Positions 8,887 through 16,951 of a stretch of 64,000 bases of DNA are shown here, one piece after another; position 1 is the stretch's first letter; each line of letters begins with the position of its first letter. The stretch is taken from NCBI RefSeq assembly GCF_004124325.1, contig NZ_QBDT01000001.1, forward strand, positions 5,394,001 through 5,458,000. The letters are read 5' to 3'. The DNA is from Streptomyces sp. L2. Its GTDB lineage: Bacteria > Actinomycetota > Actinomycetes > Streptomycetales > Streptomycetaceae. The translations under genes and the position numbers were made by a program. The notes below the pieces were generated by a model. The model had not been told where the DNA came from. It saw only the letters and a program-made list of their open reading frames with translations, and searched no databases.

Positions 8887-9456
8887 GTGCCGGAGGACGT
8901 GGGGGGCACGCCGTTCCCTGACGGCTGGGAGCCCGACGACGACCACGACCGCGGAGTGTCGGACGAAGAGTTCGCCTCCGTGGTCTTCGACGAGGCCTTC
9001 GTACGCGCGGCCGTGATCCACGAGCCGACCGCGGTCGAGCGCCTCCTGGCGGCCGCCCAGGCCAGAGCCGAGGCCTCCGAGGCGGAGGCCCGCCGCGCCC
9101 GGACCCGGGCCGACCGCTACGACGAGGCGTACAGCCCCGACGGCGCGGGTTTCGGCCATGACCGCGACGACGACGAGCCGGACGACACCTACCTCCTGTC
9201 GGGCCACCGCGGCTTCGGCCCCTACGGCAGACAGGTCCGCTGGCACCGGCCCGTCGCCTGGGTCCTCGCGCTCGTCATGGGCATCGGCATGGTCGCGCTG
9301 GCCTTCGCCGCCGTCTACCGGGGCGCCTCCTCCGCGGACACCCGGGACCGGGAGCCGGCCCCCGCGTCCACCGGCCTGGAGCAGAGCGCGGCGGCTCCGT
9401 CGGCCTCCGCCGACTCCTCCCAGCCGGCCGTCCCGGCCAGCCCGCGCTCCCCTTGA
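8887..9456 (+). CDS. Single-pass membrane protein, SVVFDE-motif family
   Basis: A 189-residue protein of unknown function. An acidic N-terminus carries the motif SVVFDEAFVRAA (residues about 32-43), followed by an Ala/Glu/Arg-rich probable coiled coil. One transmembrane segment (about residues 117-139, WVLALVMGIGMVALAFAAVY) precedes a short Ser/Pro/Ala-rich tail. The same motif occurs in the next gene, so the two are related at their N-termini. I chose the GTG at 8887, with TACTCT six bases before it (likely leaderless); a TTG nine codons earlier is less likely. Topology would place the motif domain in the cytoplasm and the tail outside. Confidence 0.75.
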   Translation: MPEDVGGTPFPDGWEPDDDHDRGVSDEEFASVVFDEAFVRAAVIHEPTAVERLLAAAQARAEASEAEARRARTRADRYDEAYSPDGAGFGHDRDDDEPDDTYLLSGHRGFGPYGRQVRWHRPVAWVLALVMGIGMVALAFAAVYRGASSADTRDREPAPASTGLEQSAAAPSASADSSQPAVPASPRSP

Positions 9457-9545
9457 GCGCGCTTGCGCGGATTTGCTGAGGACCTGTCAGAAGTTGTGGT
9501 GGAACAGGGCGTTTACCCTGGGCCCACGCGACCTACCCTGAAAGT

Positions 9546-10616
9546 ATGGGCGGGCCTGGAGACCCACCGGAGGGGACACCCGAGGGCGGCCCCGGAGGTG
9601 CCGAGGACGAGTACCGATCCGTCGTGTTCGACGAGTCGTTCGTCCGCGCTGCCCGCCTCCAGGAATCCTCCGCACAGGAGCGTGTGAGCGACCACGCCCC
9701 CGCCGTACGCCGCCGCCCGCCCCTGCACCGGGGGCTGTCCCGGCAGGCACTGGTCCTGCTCCTGCTGATCGCGGTCGCCTTCGCCACCGCCGTCGTCATG
9801 GGCATCCGCCACCCGACCGGCATCCCGCAGGCCCGGCGGCCCGTGCAGCCCCTGCGGATGACCGTCGTCCCGCTCGCACCCCTCGGCACGGTGCCCGGCG
9901 CCGCCGATGTCGCGTCCCTGTACCGGCACAGCCCCGCCGCCGGCTTCGAGCCGGGCGCCGACGGGATCCCCTTCCCGGCCGTCCGGGCCACCGCGCACTT
10001 CTCCGACAGCCAGGTCACGGCCGCGCTGACCATCGCCCGGACCTACATCGTGCGCTCCTCCGCGAACCCCGACGTGGTCACCGGTCACCAGGTCCGCGGC
10101 GTCCGGGCCCTCCTCGACGGCGACCAGCTCGACCAGTTCGACCAGAGCTTCGACCATCCGGCGGCGGACGGCCGGCACAGCCCGACCGGCTGGGTGGTCC
10201 GCCTCGACCCCTCCCGGGTGGAACTGGCCGACACCGGCATCCGCGACCAGGGCACCCTGCAGGCCGTCGAGACGGACGCGGCCACCCTGGAGGTCACCGC
10301 CGACACCGTCGTCGTCTACGCCCTCCGCCCGGCCGGCGCCGGCGCCAGGGCCCAGGTGTCCCTGTTCACCGTCCGCCGCGCGCTGACGTTCCGCTTCGAC
10401 CGCGACGACCTGCGCGTCGGCCAGACCCAGCTGACCGTCTCCGACGTGGAGGCCGGCCCCCTCTCGTGCGCCGACGACGCCACCGGCTACTTCCGCCCCC
10501 TCCTGGCCGGGACCACCGCACGTCCCGGCGCCCCCGCCGGCACCGACCCCTTCGCCCCGGCCGGCACCCCGTCCCTCTGCGGCACCCTGGCAACGACGGC
10601 GGAGCCTAAGGTGTGA
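9546..10616 (+). CDS. Membrane-anchored protein of unknown function, SVVFDE-motif family
   Basis: A 356-residue protein. Its N-terminus carries YRSVVFDESFVRAARLQE, matching the motif of the preceding gene, followed by one transmembrane helix (about 67-87, ALVLLLLIAVAFATAVVMGI). About 260 extracytoplasmic residues form a mixed alpha/beta domain with no family I recognise. Segments such as ALTIARTYIVRSSANPDVVTG and ALTFRFDRDDLRVGQTQLTVSDVEAGPLSC suggest a folded sensor or binding domain with two cysteines near the C-terminus (SC and LCG). The ATG has TACCCT six bases upstream, again leaderless-like. Co-orientation with the smaller paralogous-motif protein suggests they work as a pair at the membrane. 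Confidence 0.78.
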   Translation: MGGPGDPPEGTPEGGPGGAEDEYRSVVFDESFVRAARLQESSAQERVSDHAPAVRRRPPLHRGLSRQALVLLLLIAVAFATAVVMGIRHPTGIPQARRPVQPLRMTVVPLAPLGTVPGAADVASLYRHSPAAGFEPGADGIPFPAVRATAHFSDSQVTAALTIARTYIVRSSANPDVVTGHQVRGVRALLDGDQLDQFDQSFDHPAADGRHSPTGWVVRLDPSRVELADTGIRDQGTLQAVETDAATLEVTADTVVVYALRPAGAGARAQVSLFTVRRALTFRFDRDDLRVGQTQLTVSDVEAGPLSCADDATGYFRPLLAGTTARPGAPAGTDPFAPAGTPSLCGTLATTAEPKV

Positions 10617-10718
10617 CGGGGGCGGCGGGCAGGGGAGGGCCGGTCCCCGGGCCGGGCCCCCAGGCGCGGCAGTCGCCGAAACCGCGGCGGGAGCCGGCCT
10701 CCGCGGACGGCGGCGCCT

Positions 10719-11825
10719 CTAGTTCTCGTCCCGCGGCGGGGTGTCCCCCGGTGTGTCCCGCGGGTCGCCCTTCGACGGCGGCGGGCTCGCGAAACCGTTG
10801 AAGCCCCGGCGGACCCGGCCGCCGAGATCGCCGGCGCCGCCCGCGAGGTCCGTGACCAGCTTCATCAGCGGGTCCTTGGACGTCTTCACGTCGCTCGCAT
10901 AGCTCGCCGCCGACTCCCGGAACGAGTCGCTGACCTTGGTGTCCTTGTCCTCGGTGCGCCGCGGATAGTGGCCGTCCATGATCCGCTGGTAGTCCCGCGA
11001 CTCGGCCCACTTCTTCAGCTCGGCCGCCCGGATCGTCGCGAAGGGGTGCGAGCGAGGCAGCACGTTCAGGATCTTCAGCACGGAGTCGCGCAGATCGCCC
11101 CCCGCCTCGTACTCCTCGGCCTGCTCCAGGAACGCGTCCACGTTCATCTCGTGCAGGTGGTTGCCGCCCGCGATCTTCATCAGGCCCCGCATCGAGGCCC
11201 GTACGTCCTGGCCCACCAGCAGCCCCGCCCGGTCCGCCGACAGCTCCGACTTGCGGAACCACTCCCGCAGCGCCGTCACGATCGCCATGATCGCCAGGTT
11301 GCCGAGCGGGATCCAGGCGACCTTCAGCGCCAGCGTCGTCAGGAACAGCAGGATCGTGCGGTACACCGAGTGACCGGACAGCGCGTGACCCACCTCGTGG
11401 CCGACGACCGCCCGCATCTCCTCCTCGTCGAGCAGCTCGACGAGCCCGGTGGTGACCACGATGATCGGCTCGTCCAGCCCGATGCACATCGCGTTCGGCT
11501 GCGGGTCCTGGTTGACGTACATCGGCGGGACCTTCTCCAGGTCCAGGATGTAACAGGCGTCCAGCAGCATGTCGTGCAGATGCGCGAACTGCCGCTCCGA
11601 GACGCGCACCGAGTCGGACAGGAACAGCAGCCTGAGGCTCCGCTCCGGCAACAGCCCGCTCAGCGCCTTGAAAACGGTGTCGAAGCCGCTGAGCTTGCGC
11701 AGCGCCACCAGCGCCGACCGGTCGGCCGGGTGCTCGTACGCACGCGAGGAGATCTCCGGGAAGCGCCTGCGCTGCCTGCTGGGCACGCGCTCGCGTCCCG
11801 TCTGCTCGTGGCTGTCGTCGGACAT
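10719..11825 (-). CDS. M48 family metalloprotease
   Basis: A 368-residue membrane-associated zinc peptidase. The zinc-binding HExxH motif is present as VVGHEVGHALSGH (near residue 155), and the third ligand region is ELSADRAGL. Two hydrophobic stretches follow the motif (YRTILLFLTTLALKVAWIP and LGNLAIMAIVTAL), as in HtpX/Ste24-like M48 proteases, which degrade misfolded membrane or secreted proteins. The upstream segment PNAMCIGLDEPIIVVTTGLVELLDEEEMRAV is typical of this subfamily when read in parts. I chose the ATG at 11825, which has GGGGGAAG just upstream, rather than the ATG four codons earlier. The C-terminal 40 residues are Pro/Gly/Asp-rich and probably disordered. It faces the SVVFDE gene pair. 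Confidence 0.9.
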   Translation of the reverse strand: MSDDSHEQTGRERVPSRQRRRFPEISSRAYEHPADRSALVALRKLSGFDTVFKALSGLLPERSLRLLFLSDSVRVSERQFAHLHDMLLDACYILDLEKVPPMYVNQDPQPNAMCIGLDEPIIVVTTGLVELLDEEEMRAVVGHEVGHALSGHSVYRTILLFLTTLALKVAWIPLGNLAIMAIVTALREWFRKSELSADRAGLLVGQDVRASMRGLMKIAGGNHLHEMNVDAFLEQAEEYEAGGDLRDSVLKILNVLPRSHPFATIRAAELKKWAESRDYQRIMDGHYPRRTEDKDTKVSDSFRESAASYASDVKTSKDPLMKLVTDLAGGAGDLGGRVRRGFNGFASPPPSKGDPRDTPGDTPPRDEN

Positions 11826-11929
11826 GTCTTCCCCCATGTGCGTGTGAGTTGCTCACTGTGCCCCCGAGGCGGGGCCCAGCCTAGGCGGAGATACGGTGGA
11901 CGGGCAGTACAGCCGAAGGAGTCCACGTC

Positions 11930-12094
11930 ATGGAGCACCACCCCGCAGCCACCTGGCTGACCGAGGCCGCCACGAGCGCCGTCCAGCAGCACGGGACGGG
12001 GAACCTGCTCCGGGTCGTCCTGGTCGTGATGATCCTGGGCTGCGCGCTGACCGCCTGGTTCCTGCTGCGCGGCTACAAGCAGAAGGACGACTGA
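11930..12094 (+). CDS. 54-residue membrane microprotein
   Basis: A small gene with an AAGGAG ribosome binding site nine bases before its ATG. The product has an amphipathic N-terminal half (HHPAATWLTEAATSAVQQHG) and one transmembrane helix (about residues 26-44, LLRVVLVVMILGCALTAWFL) ending in a short basic/acidic tail RGYKQKDD. It has a counterpart of the same length and layout at 12321-12485. It is transcribed divergently from the M48 protease, and a link to that protease is conceivable but unproven. Confidence 0.72.
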   Translation: MEHHPAATWLTEAATSAVQQHGTGNLLRVVLVVMILGCALTAWFLLRGYKQKDD

Positions 12095-12115
12095 CCAAGG
12101 CCGAAAGTTCCCGCG

Positions 12116-12187
12116 GAAGAGCCCCGGGAAGAGCCCCGGGAAGAGCCCCGGGAAGAGCCCCGGGGAGATCCCCGAAAAGATCCCTGA
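12116..12187. repeat. 12-bp tandem repeat
   Basis: The unit GAAGAGCCCCGG occurs four times exactly (12116-12163) and twice in degenerate form (12164-12187). Each junction contains the palindrome CCCGGG or CCCCGGGG-like sequence, so the run could fold in several ways. It lies in the 226-bp gap between two small membrane-protein genes. Replication slippage is the likely origin. Confidence 0.85.
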
Positions 12188-12320
12188 GGAGACCCCCGCG
12201 ACCGGTCGCCCGGCCCCCCGTCCGTCCCCAACGGCGGAGTCGGCGTGAGCGCCGCCAGGGCGCCCGCATACGATGAGCCGACATCTTTATCCCGCCCACA
12301 CGCGATAGGTCCTGCCGAAG

Positions 12321-12485
12321 ATGAGCTTCCACAGCACCGCTGCCCAGTTGGTCACCCTCGCCGCCGAGGGCGGAGAGCACGGCGGCCACCACGAAAGCCT
12401 CAACCCGGCCGTCACCGGCGGCAGCGCCCTCGCCGTCCTCCTGCTCTTGCTGTGGATCACCACCCGCTTCAACCGCGACCGCTGA
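12321..12485 (+). CDS. 54-residue membrane microprotein upstream of nadD
   Basis: A 54-residue product with a His-rich middle ([11 protein letters not shown]) and one C-terminal transmembrane helix ([19 protein letters not shown]) ending FNRDR. The putative ribosome binding site is CGAAG just upstream, which is weak. The length equals that of the gene at 11930 and both have a single helix and charged tail, but the sequences are otherwise different. The histidines could bind metal. It lies 56 bp before nadD on the same strand. Confidence 0.68.
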   Translation: MSFHSTAAQLVTLAAEGGEHGGHHESLNPAVTGGSALAVLLLLLWITTRFNRDR

Positions 12486-12541
12486 CCCGGGAGCCCGGCC
12501 CCGGCCGGGCAGCGCGGACCGGGCCGGTAGGGTCTGCACGC

Positions 12542-13333
12542 ATGGGAGAGCAGGACATGCCTACCGGTCCGGCGAACGAGACGGCCGCACGCGCCGCCGG
12601 TGACGCGCTGAGCACCCCCGGCCACGCCGCCGGGAACGACGGCTCGGCCGCCACGGCGACGGACACGGCCGCCGAGGCGACGGACACGGCCGTCGGCACC
12701 GTGCGCACCCCGGCGTTCCGGCCGGGTCACGGCCCCGCCCGCACGGGCAAGCGCCGTCTCGGCGTCATGGGCGGAACGTTCGACCCGATCCACCACGGGC
12801 ACCTGGTCGCGGCCAGCGAGGTCGCCGCCCAGTTCCAGCTGGACGAGGTCGTGTTCGTCCCCACCGGCCAGCCGTGGCAGAAGTCCCACCGCGACGTCTC
12901 CCCGGCCGAGGACCGCTACCTGATGACGGTCATCGCGACCGCCGAGAACCCGCAGTTCTCCGTCAGCCGCATCGACCTCGACCGCGGCGGCCCCACCTAC
13001 ACCGTGGACACGCTGCGTGACCTACGCGCGCTCAACCCCGACACCGACCTGTACTTCATCACCGGCGCCGACGCCCTCGCCCAGCTCCTGACCTGGCGCG
13101 ACACCGAGGAGCTGTTCTCCCTCGCGCACTTCATCGGCGTCACCCGCCCCGGTCACCACCTGACCAACCCGGGCCTGCCGGAGGGCGGCGTCTCCCTCGT
13201 CGAGGTCCCCGCGCTGGCCATCTCCTCCACAGACTGCCGTGCGAGAGTCGCCAAGGGCGAACCCATCTGGTACATGGTGCCGGACGGAGTCGTGCGCTAT
13301 ATCGACAAGCGCGAGCTGTACCGCGGCGAGTGA
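12542..13333 (+). CDS. nadD: Nicotinate-nucleotide adenylyltransferase
   Basis: Transfers AMP from ATP to nicotinate mononucleotide, giving deamido-NAD, in the cytoplasm. The nucleotidyltransferase core begins around residue 77 with [18 protein letters not shown] (GxFxPxHxGH motif) and contains [29 protein letters not shown] and the ISSTDCR signature near the end. The first 75 residues are an Ala/Thr-rich extension not needed for the fold; NadD is usually about 200 residues, this one 263. ATG codons at 12542 and 12557 both fit. The second has GGGAGAG at good spacing, so the start is uncertain by five codons. The LytR_C gene follows after 16 bp, and rsfS and a phosphatase lie next downstream on the same strand. 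Confidence 0.93.
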   Translation: MGEQDMPTGPANETAARAAGDALSTPGHAAGNDGSAATATDTAAEATDTAVGTVRTPAFRPGHGPARTGKRRLGVMGGTFDPIHHGHLVAASEVAAQFQLDEVVFVPTGQPWQKSHRDVSPAEDRYLMTVIATAENPQFSVSRIDLDRGGPTYTVDTLRDLRALNPDTDLYFITGADALAQLLTWRDTEELFSLAHFIGVTRPGHHLTNPGLPEGGVSLVEVPALAISSTDCRARVAKGEPIWYMVPDGVVRYIDKRELYRGE

Positions 13334-13349
13334 GCCGAGAGGGGCACCG

Positions 13350-15095
13350 GTGAACGACCGATACGACGCGGGAGACGCAGGGTACGGCGCCGGCCCGTAC
13401 GAGATCGTCGGCTACGACGAGTACGGGCAGCCGGTGTACCGGCAGGTCCCGGCACAGCAGCCTCCGCAGCAGCCCTACGACCCGTACCCCCAGCAGGGCT
13501 ACGGCTACGACCCGTACGCCGCCGGCCGGCCGCAGCAGACGCCCTCCTCCGACCCCTACGCCACCGGTCAGCAGCCGTCCTACGACTCCTACGGCGCCCC
13601 CGCGGCACATGACCCCTACGGCGCCGGCACCGCACCGGGCGGCCAGGGCCCCGCCGCCCCGTACGACCCCTACGGGCAGGCGTCGAACAGCGGGCAGCAG
13701 CGCCGGGCCGCCGAGCAGACCGCCTACATCCCGCAGCAGTCCGGCCCCGTCGAGGAGCCGGAGGCACCGGCCGCCCGGCCCGGGCGGCCGGCGGAACAGG
13801 CGTCCGCCGCCGAACCGGAGTACCGCACCGAGCAGTTCGCCTTCGTCGAGGAGCCCGCCGACGACTCCGAGGACGTCATCGACTGGCTGAAGTTCACCGA
13901 GAACCGCACCGAGCGCCGCGAGGAGGCCCGCCGCCGCGCCCGGGGCCGGATCATCGCCCTCCTCGTCGTCCTCGCGCTCGTGGCCGTCGGCGGCGTCGGC
14001 TACCTCTGGTACGCCGGGAAGCTGCCCGGCCTGTCCTCCTCCGGCTCCAAGGCGGACACGGCCACGCCCGTGGGCGCCCAGAAGCGCGACGTGATCGTCG
14101 TCCACCTGCACGTCACCGGCACGAGCCGCACCTCGACCGCGCTGCTGGTCGACAACACCACCACCAAGCAGGGCAGCACGGTCCTGCTGCCCAACTCCCT
14201 CGCCCTCACCGGCGACGACGGCACCACCACGACCCTGGCGAAGTCCGTGGGCGGCGACGGCGCGTCCGGCACCCGCGACCAGCTCGACACCGTCCTCGGC
14301 ACCAGCATCCAGGGCACCTGGCGCCTCGACACCCCCTACCTGCAGAACCTGGTCGAGCTGGTCGGCAACATCGACATCGACACCAACGCCGACGTGCCCG
14401 ACCCGGACTCCAAGAAGAAGGGCTCGGCCCCGCTCGTCCACAAGGGCCAGGACCAGACCCTCAGCGGGAAGATGGCCGTCGCCTACGCCACCTACCGCGC
14501 CCCCGGCGAGGCGCAGAACGCCCAGCTGGAGCGGTTCGGGCAGGTCATGCAGGGCGTGCTGCGCAAGATGTCCACCGACCCGGCGGGGGCCACGACCACC
14601 GTGCAGACCCTCGCGCAGATCCTCGACCCGCCCCTCACCGACGAGGACCTCGGCGCCTTCCTGGCCAAGCTCGCCGACCTCGCCAAGGGCGGCGACTACA
14701 AGACGGCCCTCCTGCCCGTGCAGGCCGACGGCACCCTCAGCCCGCACACCAGCGACAGCGTGGTCAAGGACATCCTCGGCGGCACCGCCAAGAGCCCCGA
14801 CGCCGGCTCCGCGGTCCGGGTCTCCGTGCAGAACGCCACCGGCGTCAAGGACGACACCGAGAAGGCCCGCGTGGTGCTCCTCAACGGCGGCTTCACCTTC
14901 CTGGAGGGCGGCTCGGCCGGCGGCACCCGGGCCACCTCGAAGGTCGTCTATCAGGACGCCGCCGACAAGGAGAACGCCACCGAGGTCGCCAAGACCCTCG
15001 GCCTGTCCACCGGTTCCGTGACCAAGGGCACCGTCTCCTCCGGCGCCGACGTCTCCGTCGTCCTGGGCGGCGACTACAAGCCCTCCTCCTCCTGA
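13350..15095 (+). CDS. LytR C-terminal domain protein with degenerate LCP-like region
   Basis: A 581-residue membrane protein. Residues 1-190 are a long cytoplasmic, Tyr/Pro/Gln-rich disordered region with repeated DPY motifs (DPYPQQG, DPYAAG, DPYGAG), followed by one transmembrane helix (about 195-215, IIALLVVLALVAVGGVGYLWY). Outside, residues 240-450 resemble an LCP (LytR-CpsA-Psr) layout but lack the Arg/Asp residues that bind the polyprenyl pyrophosphate. The C-terminal 95 residues match the LytR_C domain (VRVSVQNATGV, GFTFLEGGS). LCP proteins attach glycopolymers to peptidoglycan; this one may be a regulatory or scaffold relative. The GTG start follows nadD by 16 bp, consistent with co-transcription. 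Confidence 0.8.
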   Translation: MNDRYDAGDAGYGAGPYEIVGYDEYGQPVYRQVPAQQPPQQPYDPYPQQGYGYDPYAAGRPQQTPSSDPYATGQQPSYDSYGAPAAHDPYGAGTAPGGQGPAAPYDPYGQASNSGQQRRAAEQTAYIPQQSGPVEEPEAPAARPGRPAEQASAAEPEYRTEQFAFVEEPADDSEDVIDWLKFTENRTERREEARRRARGRIIALLVVLALVAVGGVGYLWYAGKLPGLSSSGSKADTATPVGAQKRDVIVVHLHVTGTSRTSTALLVDNTTTKQGSTVLLPNSLALTGDDGTTTTLAKSVGGDGASGTRDQLDTVLGTSIQGTWRLDTPYLQNLVELVGNIDIDTNADVPDPDSKKKGSAPLVHKGQDQTLSGKMAVAYATYRAPGEAQNAQLERFGQVMQGVLRKMSTDPAGATTTVQTLAQILDPPLTDEDLGAFLAKLADLAKGGDYKTALLPVQADGTLSPHTSDSVVKDILGGTAKSPDAGSAVRVSVQNATGVKDDTEKARVVLLNGGFTFLEGGSAGGTRATSKVVYQDAADKENATEVAKTLGLSTGSVTKGTVSSGADVSVVLGGDYKPSSS

Positions 15096-15249
15096 CGGCG
15101 GCCGGGCAGCCCCGCGTGATCCGGTCATCACGTGGGGTGCGCCCGGCGGTCCGTGAGACCCTTGAGGTCTGGTGACCGCCGACGGGCCGTGCCCCGCGCG
15201 GCCGACCCCCGCCCCCAGCCGACCCCTGCCACCGACCGAAAGCTACGTA

Positions 15250-15696
15250 GTGACCGCCACCGACCGTTCCCTCGAGCTCATCAACACCGCCGCCCAGGCG
15301 GCGGCCGACAAGCTCGCCCACGACGTCATCGCCTACGACGTCAGCGACGTCCTGTCGATCACGGACGCGTTCCTGCTCGCCTCCGCGCCGAACGACCGCC
15401 AGGTCAAGGCGATCGTCGACGAGATCGAGGAGCGCCTGCAGAAGGAACTCGGCGCCAAGCCGGTGCGCCGCGAGGGCGACCGCGAGGCCCGCTGGGTCCT
15501 GCTCGACTACGTCGACATCGTCGTCCACGTCCAGCACAGCGAGGAGCGCGTGTTCTACGCGCTGGAGCGGCTGTGGAAGGACTGCCCCGAGCTCGAGCTG
15601 CCCGCCGACGCCAAGGCCACCCGCGGCAAGGCCGAGGAGCACGCCAGGCTGCAGACCGACGAGGCCGGCGAGGAGCCCGGCGGTGACTGGCGATGA
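15250..15696 (+). CDS. rsfS: Ribosomal silencing factor RsfS
   Basis: A 148-residue protein of the RsfS/Iojap family, which binds ribosomal protein uL14 and blocks subunit joining during nutrient limitation. The core shows DVIAYDVSDVLSITDAFLLAS, NDRQVKAIVDEIEE, REGDREARWVLLDYVDIVVHV and YALERLWKD, all family landmarks. The tail (about 35 residues, Glu/Ala-rich) is typical of actinobacteria. The GTG at 15250 is preferred because the family fold begins there; an in-frame GTG at 15172 would add a Pro-rich stretch. The stop overlaps the next gene's start (ATGA). The nadD-rsfS neighbourhood is widely conserved. Confidence 0.93.
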   Translation: MTATDRSLELINTAAQAAADKLAHDVIAYDVSDVLSITDAFLLASAPNDRQVKAIVDEIEERLQKELGAKPVRREGDREARWVLLDYVDIVVHVQHSEERVFYALERLWKDCPELELPADAKATRGKAEEHARLQTDEAGEEPGGDWR

Positions 15697-16361
15697 GCGC
15701 CACCGGTGAGGTGAGCGACCGCAAGAGCCGGGGCCGCCGCGTCATCCTGTGGCGGCACGGCCAGACCTCCTGGAACCTGGAGCGCCGCTTCCAGGGCTCC
15801 ACGGACGTCGCGCTGACCGAGACCGGTGTCGGCCAGGCCCGCCGCGCGGCCCGGCTGCTCGCCTCCCTCAAGCCCGACGCGATCATCTCCTCGGACCTGC
15901 GGCGGGCCGCGCACACCGCCACCGAGCTCGCCACCCTCACCGGCCTCGACGTCACCCGCGAGGAGGGCCTGCGCGAGACCTACGCGGGCGTCTGGCAGGG
16001 GCTGACGCACGAGGAGATCATCGCCCGCCACGGCGAGGAGTACGCCGCCTGGAAGCGCGGCGAGGCCGTCCGCCGGGGCGGCGGCGAACTGGAGACCGAG
16101 GTCGCCGACCGGGCCGCTCCCGTCGTGCTCCGGCACGCCGAGAAGCTGCCCGAGGACGGCACCCTCGTGGTGGTCAGCCACGGCGGCACCATCCGCACCA
16201 CCATCGGCCGGCTGCTCGGCCTGGAGGCACCGCACTGGGAGAGCCTCGGCGGCCTCTCCAACTGCTGCTGGTCCGTGCTCGGCGAGGGCGCCCGCGGCTG
16301 GCGCCTCCTGGAGCACAACGCGGGCACCCTCCCGGAGCCCGTACTCGGCGACGACGACTGA
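15693..16361 (+). CDS. Histidine phosphatase (phosphoglycerate mutase-like)
   Basis: A 222-residue histidine phosphatase. The phospho-accepting RHG motif is LWRHGQTSWN (about residue 20), and the other catalytic landmarks are SSDLRRAAHTA, LRETYAGVWQG and VSHGGTIR. Members dephosphorylate small phosphoesters; some paralogues next to rsfS are annotated as glucosyl-3-phosphoglycerate phosphatase or broad acid phosphatase, and sequence alone does not decide. Its ATG overlaps the rsfS stop by four bases, so translation is coupled. The stop codon lies inside a 10-bp tandem repeat (16351-16390). Confidence 0.9.
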   Translation: MSATGEVSDRKSRGRRVILWRHGQTSWNLERRFQGSTDVALTETGVGQARRAARLLASLKPDAIISSDLRRAAHTATELATLTGLDVTREEGLRETYAGVWQGLTHEEIIARHGEEYAAWKRGEAVRRGGGELETEVADRAAPVVLRHAEKLPEDGTLVVVSHGGTIRTTIGRLLGLEAPHWESLGGLSNCCWSVLGEGARGWRLLEHNAGTLPEPVLGDDD

Positions 16362-16390
16362 CGACGACTGACGACGACTGACGACGACCG
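16351..16390. repeat. 10-bp tandem repeat spanning a stop codon
   Basis: ACGACGACTG occurs three times exactly at 16351-16380 and a fourth time with one change at 16381-16390. The phosphatase stop codon TGA (16359-16361) lies in the first copy, so copy-number change would alter only untranslated sequence unless the first unit is disturbed. Confidence 0.85.
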
Positions 16391-16427
16391 GGGACGACCG
16401 GGGACGCCGGGCCCCCGGACCCCGGAT

Positions 16428-16457
16428 TTCACTTTCTGGCAGGTCGCAGGCTAAAGT
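16428..16457 (+). promoter_or_regulatory. Candidate promoter of the first tRNA-Ala
   Basis: A weak -35 TTCACT (16428-16433), an 18-bp spacer and TAAAGT (16452-16457) lie about 60 bp before the tRNA. Placement rests on pattern only. Confidence 0.35.
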
Positions 16458-16517
16458 TCTTCTTGTTCGCCCCGCCGAGCGGGGCGAAACACCATGCGGC
16501 TCCGCCGCGTGGGGCCA

Positions 16518-16590
16518 GGGGCTATAGCTCAGTTGGTAGAGCGCCTGCATGGCATGCAGGAGGTCAGGAGTTCAATTCTCCTTAGCTCCA
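16518..16590 (+). tRNA. tRNA-Ala (anticodon GGC), copy 1
   Basis: A 73-nt cloverleaf. The acceptor GGGGCTA pairs with TAGCTCC (one G-T wobble), followed by the discriminator A. The D arm contains GCTC..TTGGTAGAGC. The anticodon stem CCTGC/GCAGG closes the loop ATGGCAT, giving anticodon GGC, which reads GCC alanine codons, heavily used in this genome. The T arm is AGGAGTTCAATTCTCCT. The CCA end is not encoded. An identical gene lies at 17534-17606. Confidence 0.96.
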
Positions 16591-16951
16591 CAGATCGGCA
16601 CTCGGTCGAGTTGCCAAAGATCGGTGATGAGAATCCCGTCCCCCAGGGGGCGGGATTCTCTGCTTTCCCCCTGCCGGCGACCGTCACCCGGCTCGGCCGG
16701 CTGATCGCTTCGGTCGGCTGATCGATCGGGCGGCCTTCGGCACACTGTTCCTCAGCCGGCTTGAGTCACTCGGGGCCCCGCGGGCGTATACCTCTGCGGA
16801 GGCGCTGTCGGTGAGCGTGTGGGTGCCGGCGCGGACGGCCGCGGTGGGGGCTGTGTCCGGACTGGTACTGAGGCGTCGCTGACCGTATCGGCCCGGCCGT
16901 GGCAGAATCAAACGGCCGGAAGGGGGCGCGTCCCGACGGGAGGGAGTAGCG
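16591..16951. other. Gap between tRNA-Ala copy 1 and zinc-ribbon gene
   Basis: Besides the terminator at 16629-16660 I see only a candidate promoter: CTGACC at 16879-16884, an 18-bp spacer, and CAGAAT at 16903-16908, 44 bp before the small zinc-ribbon gene. No coding sequence is convincing here. Confidence 0.45.
16629..16660 (+). terminator. Terminator after the first tRNA-Ala
   Basis: Inverted repeat with arms about 16629-16644 and 16646-16660 (GAGAATCCCG and CGGGATTCTC at the ends, C5/G5 near the tip, one bulged T), followed by TGCTTTCC. It begins 39 bp after the tRNA 3' end. Confidence 0.8.

Noticed and set aside
12116..12187. CRISPR-like repeat array
   Set aside because: The units are directly adjacent with no spacers and no cas genes nearby; it is a simple tandem repeat.
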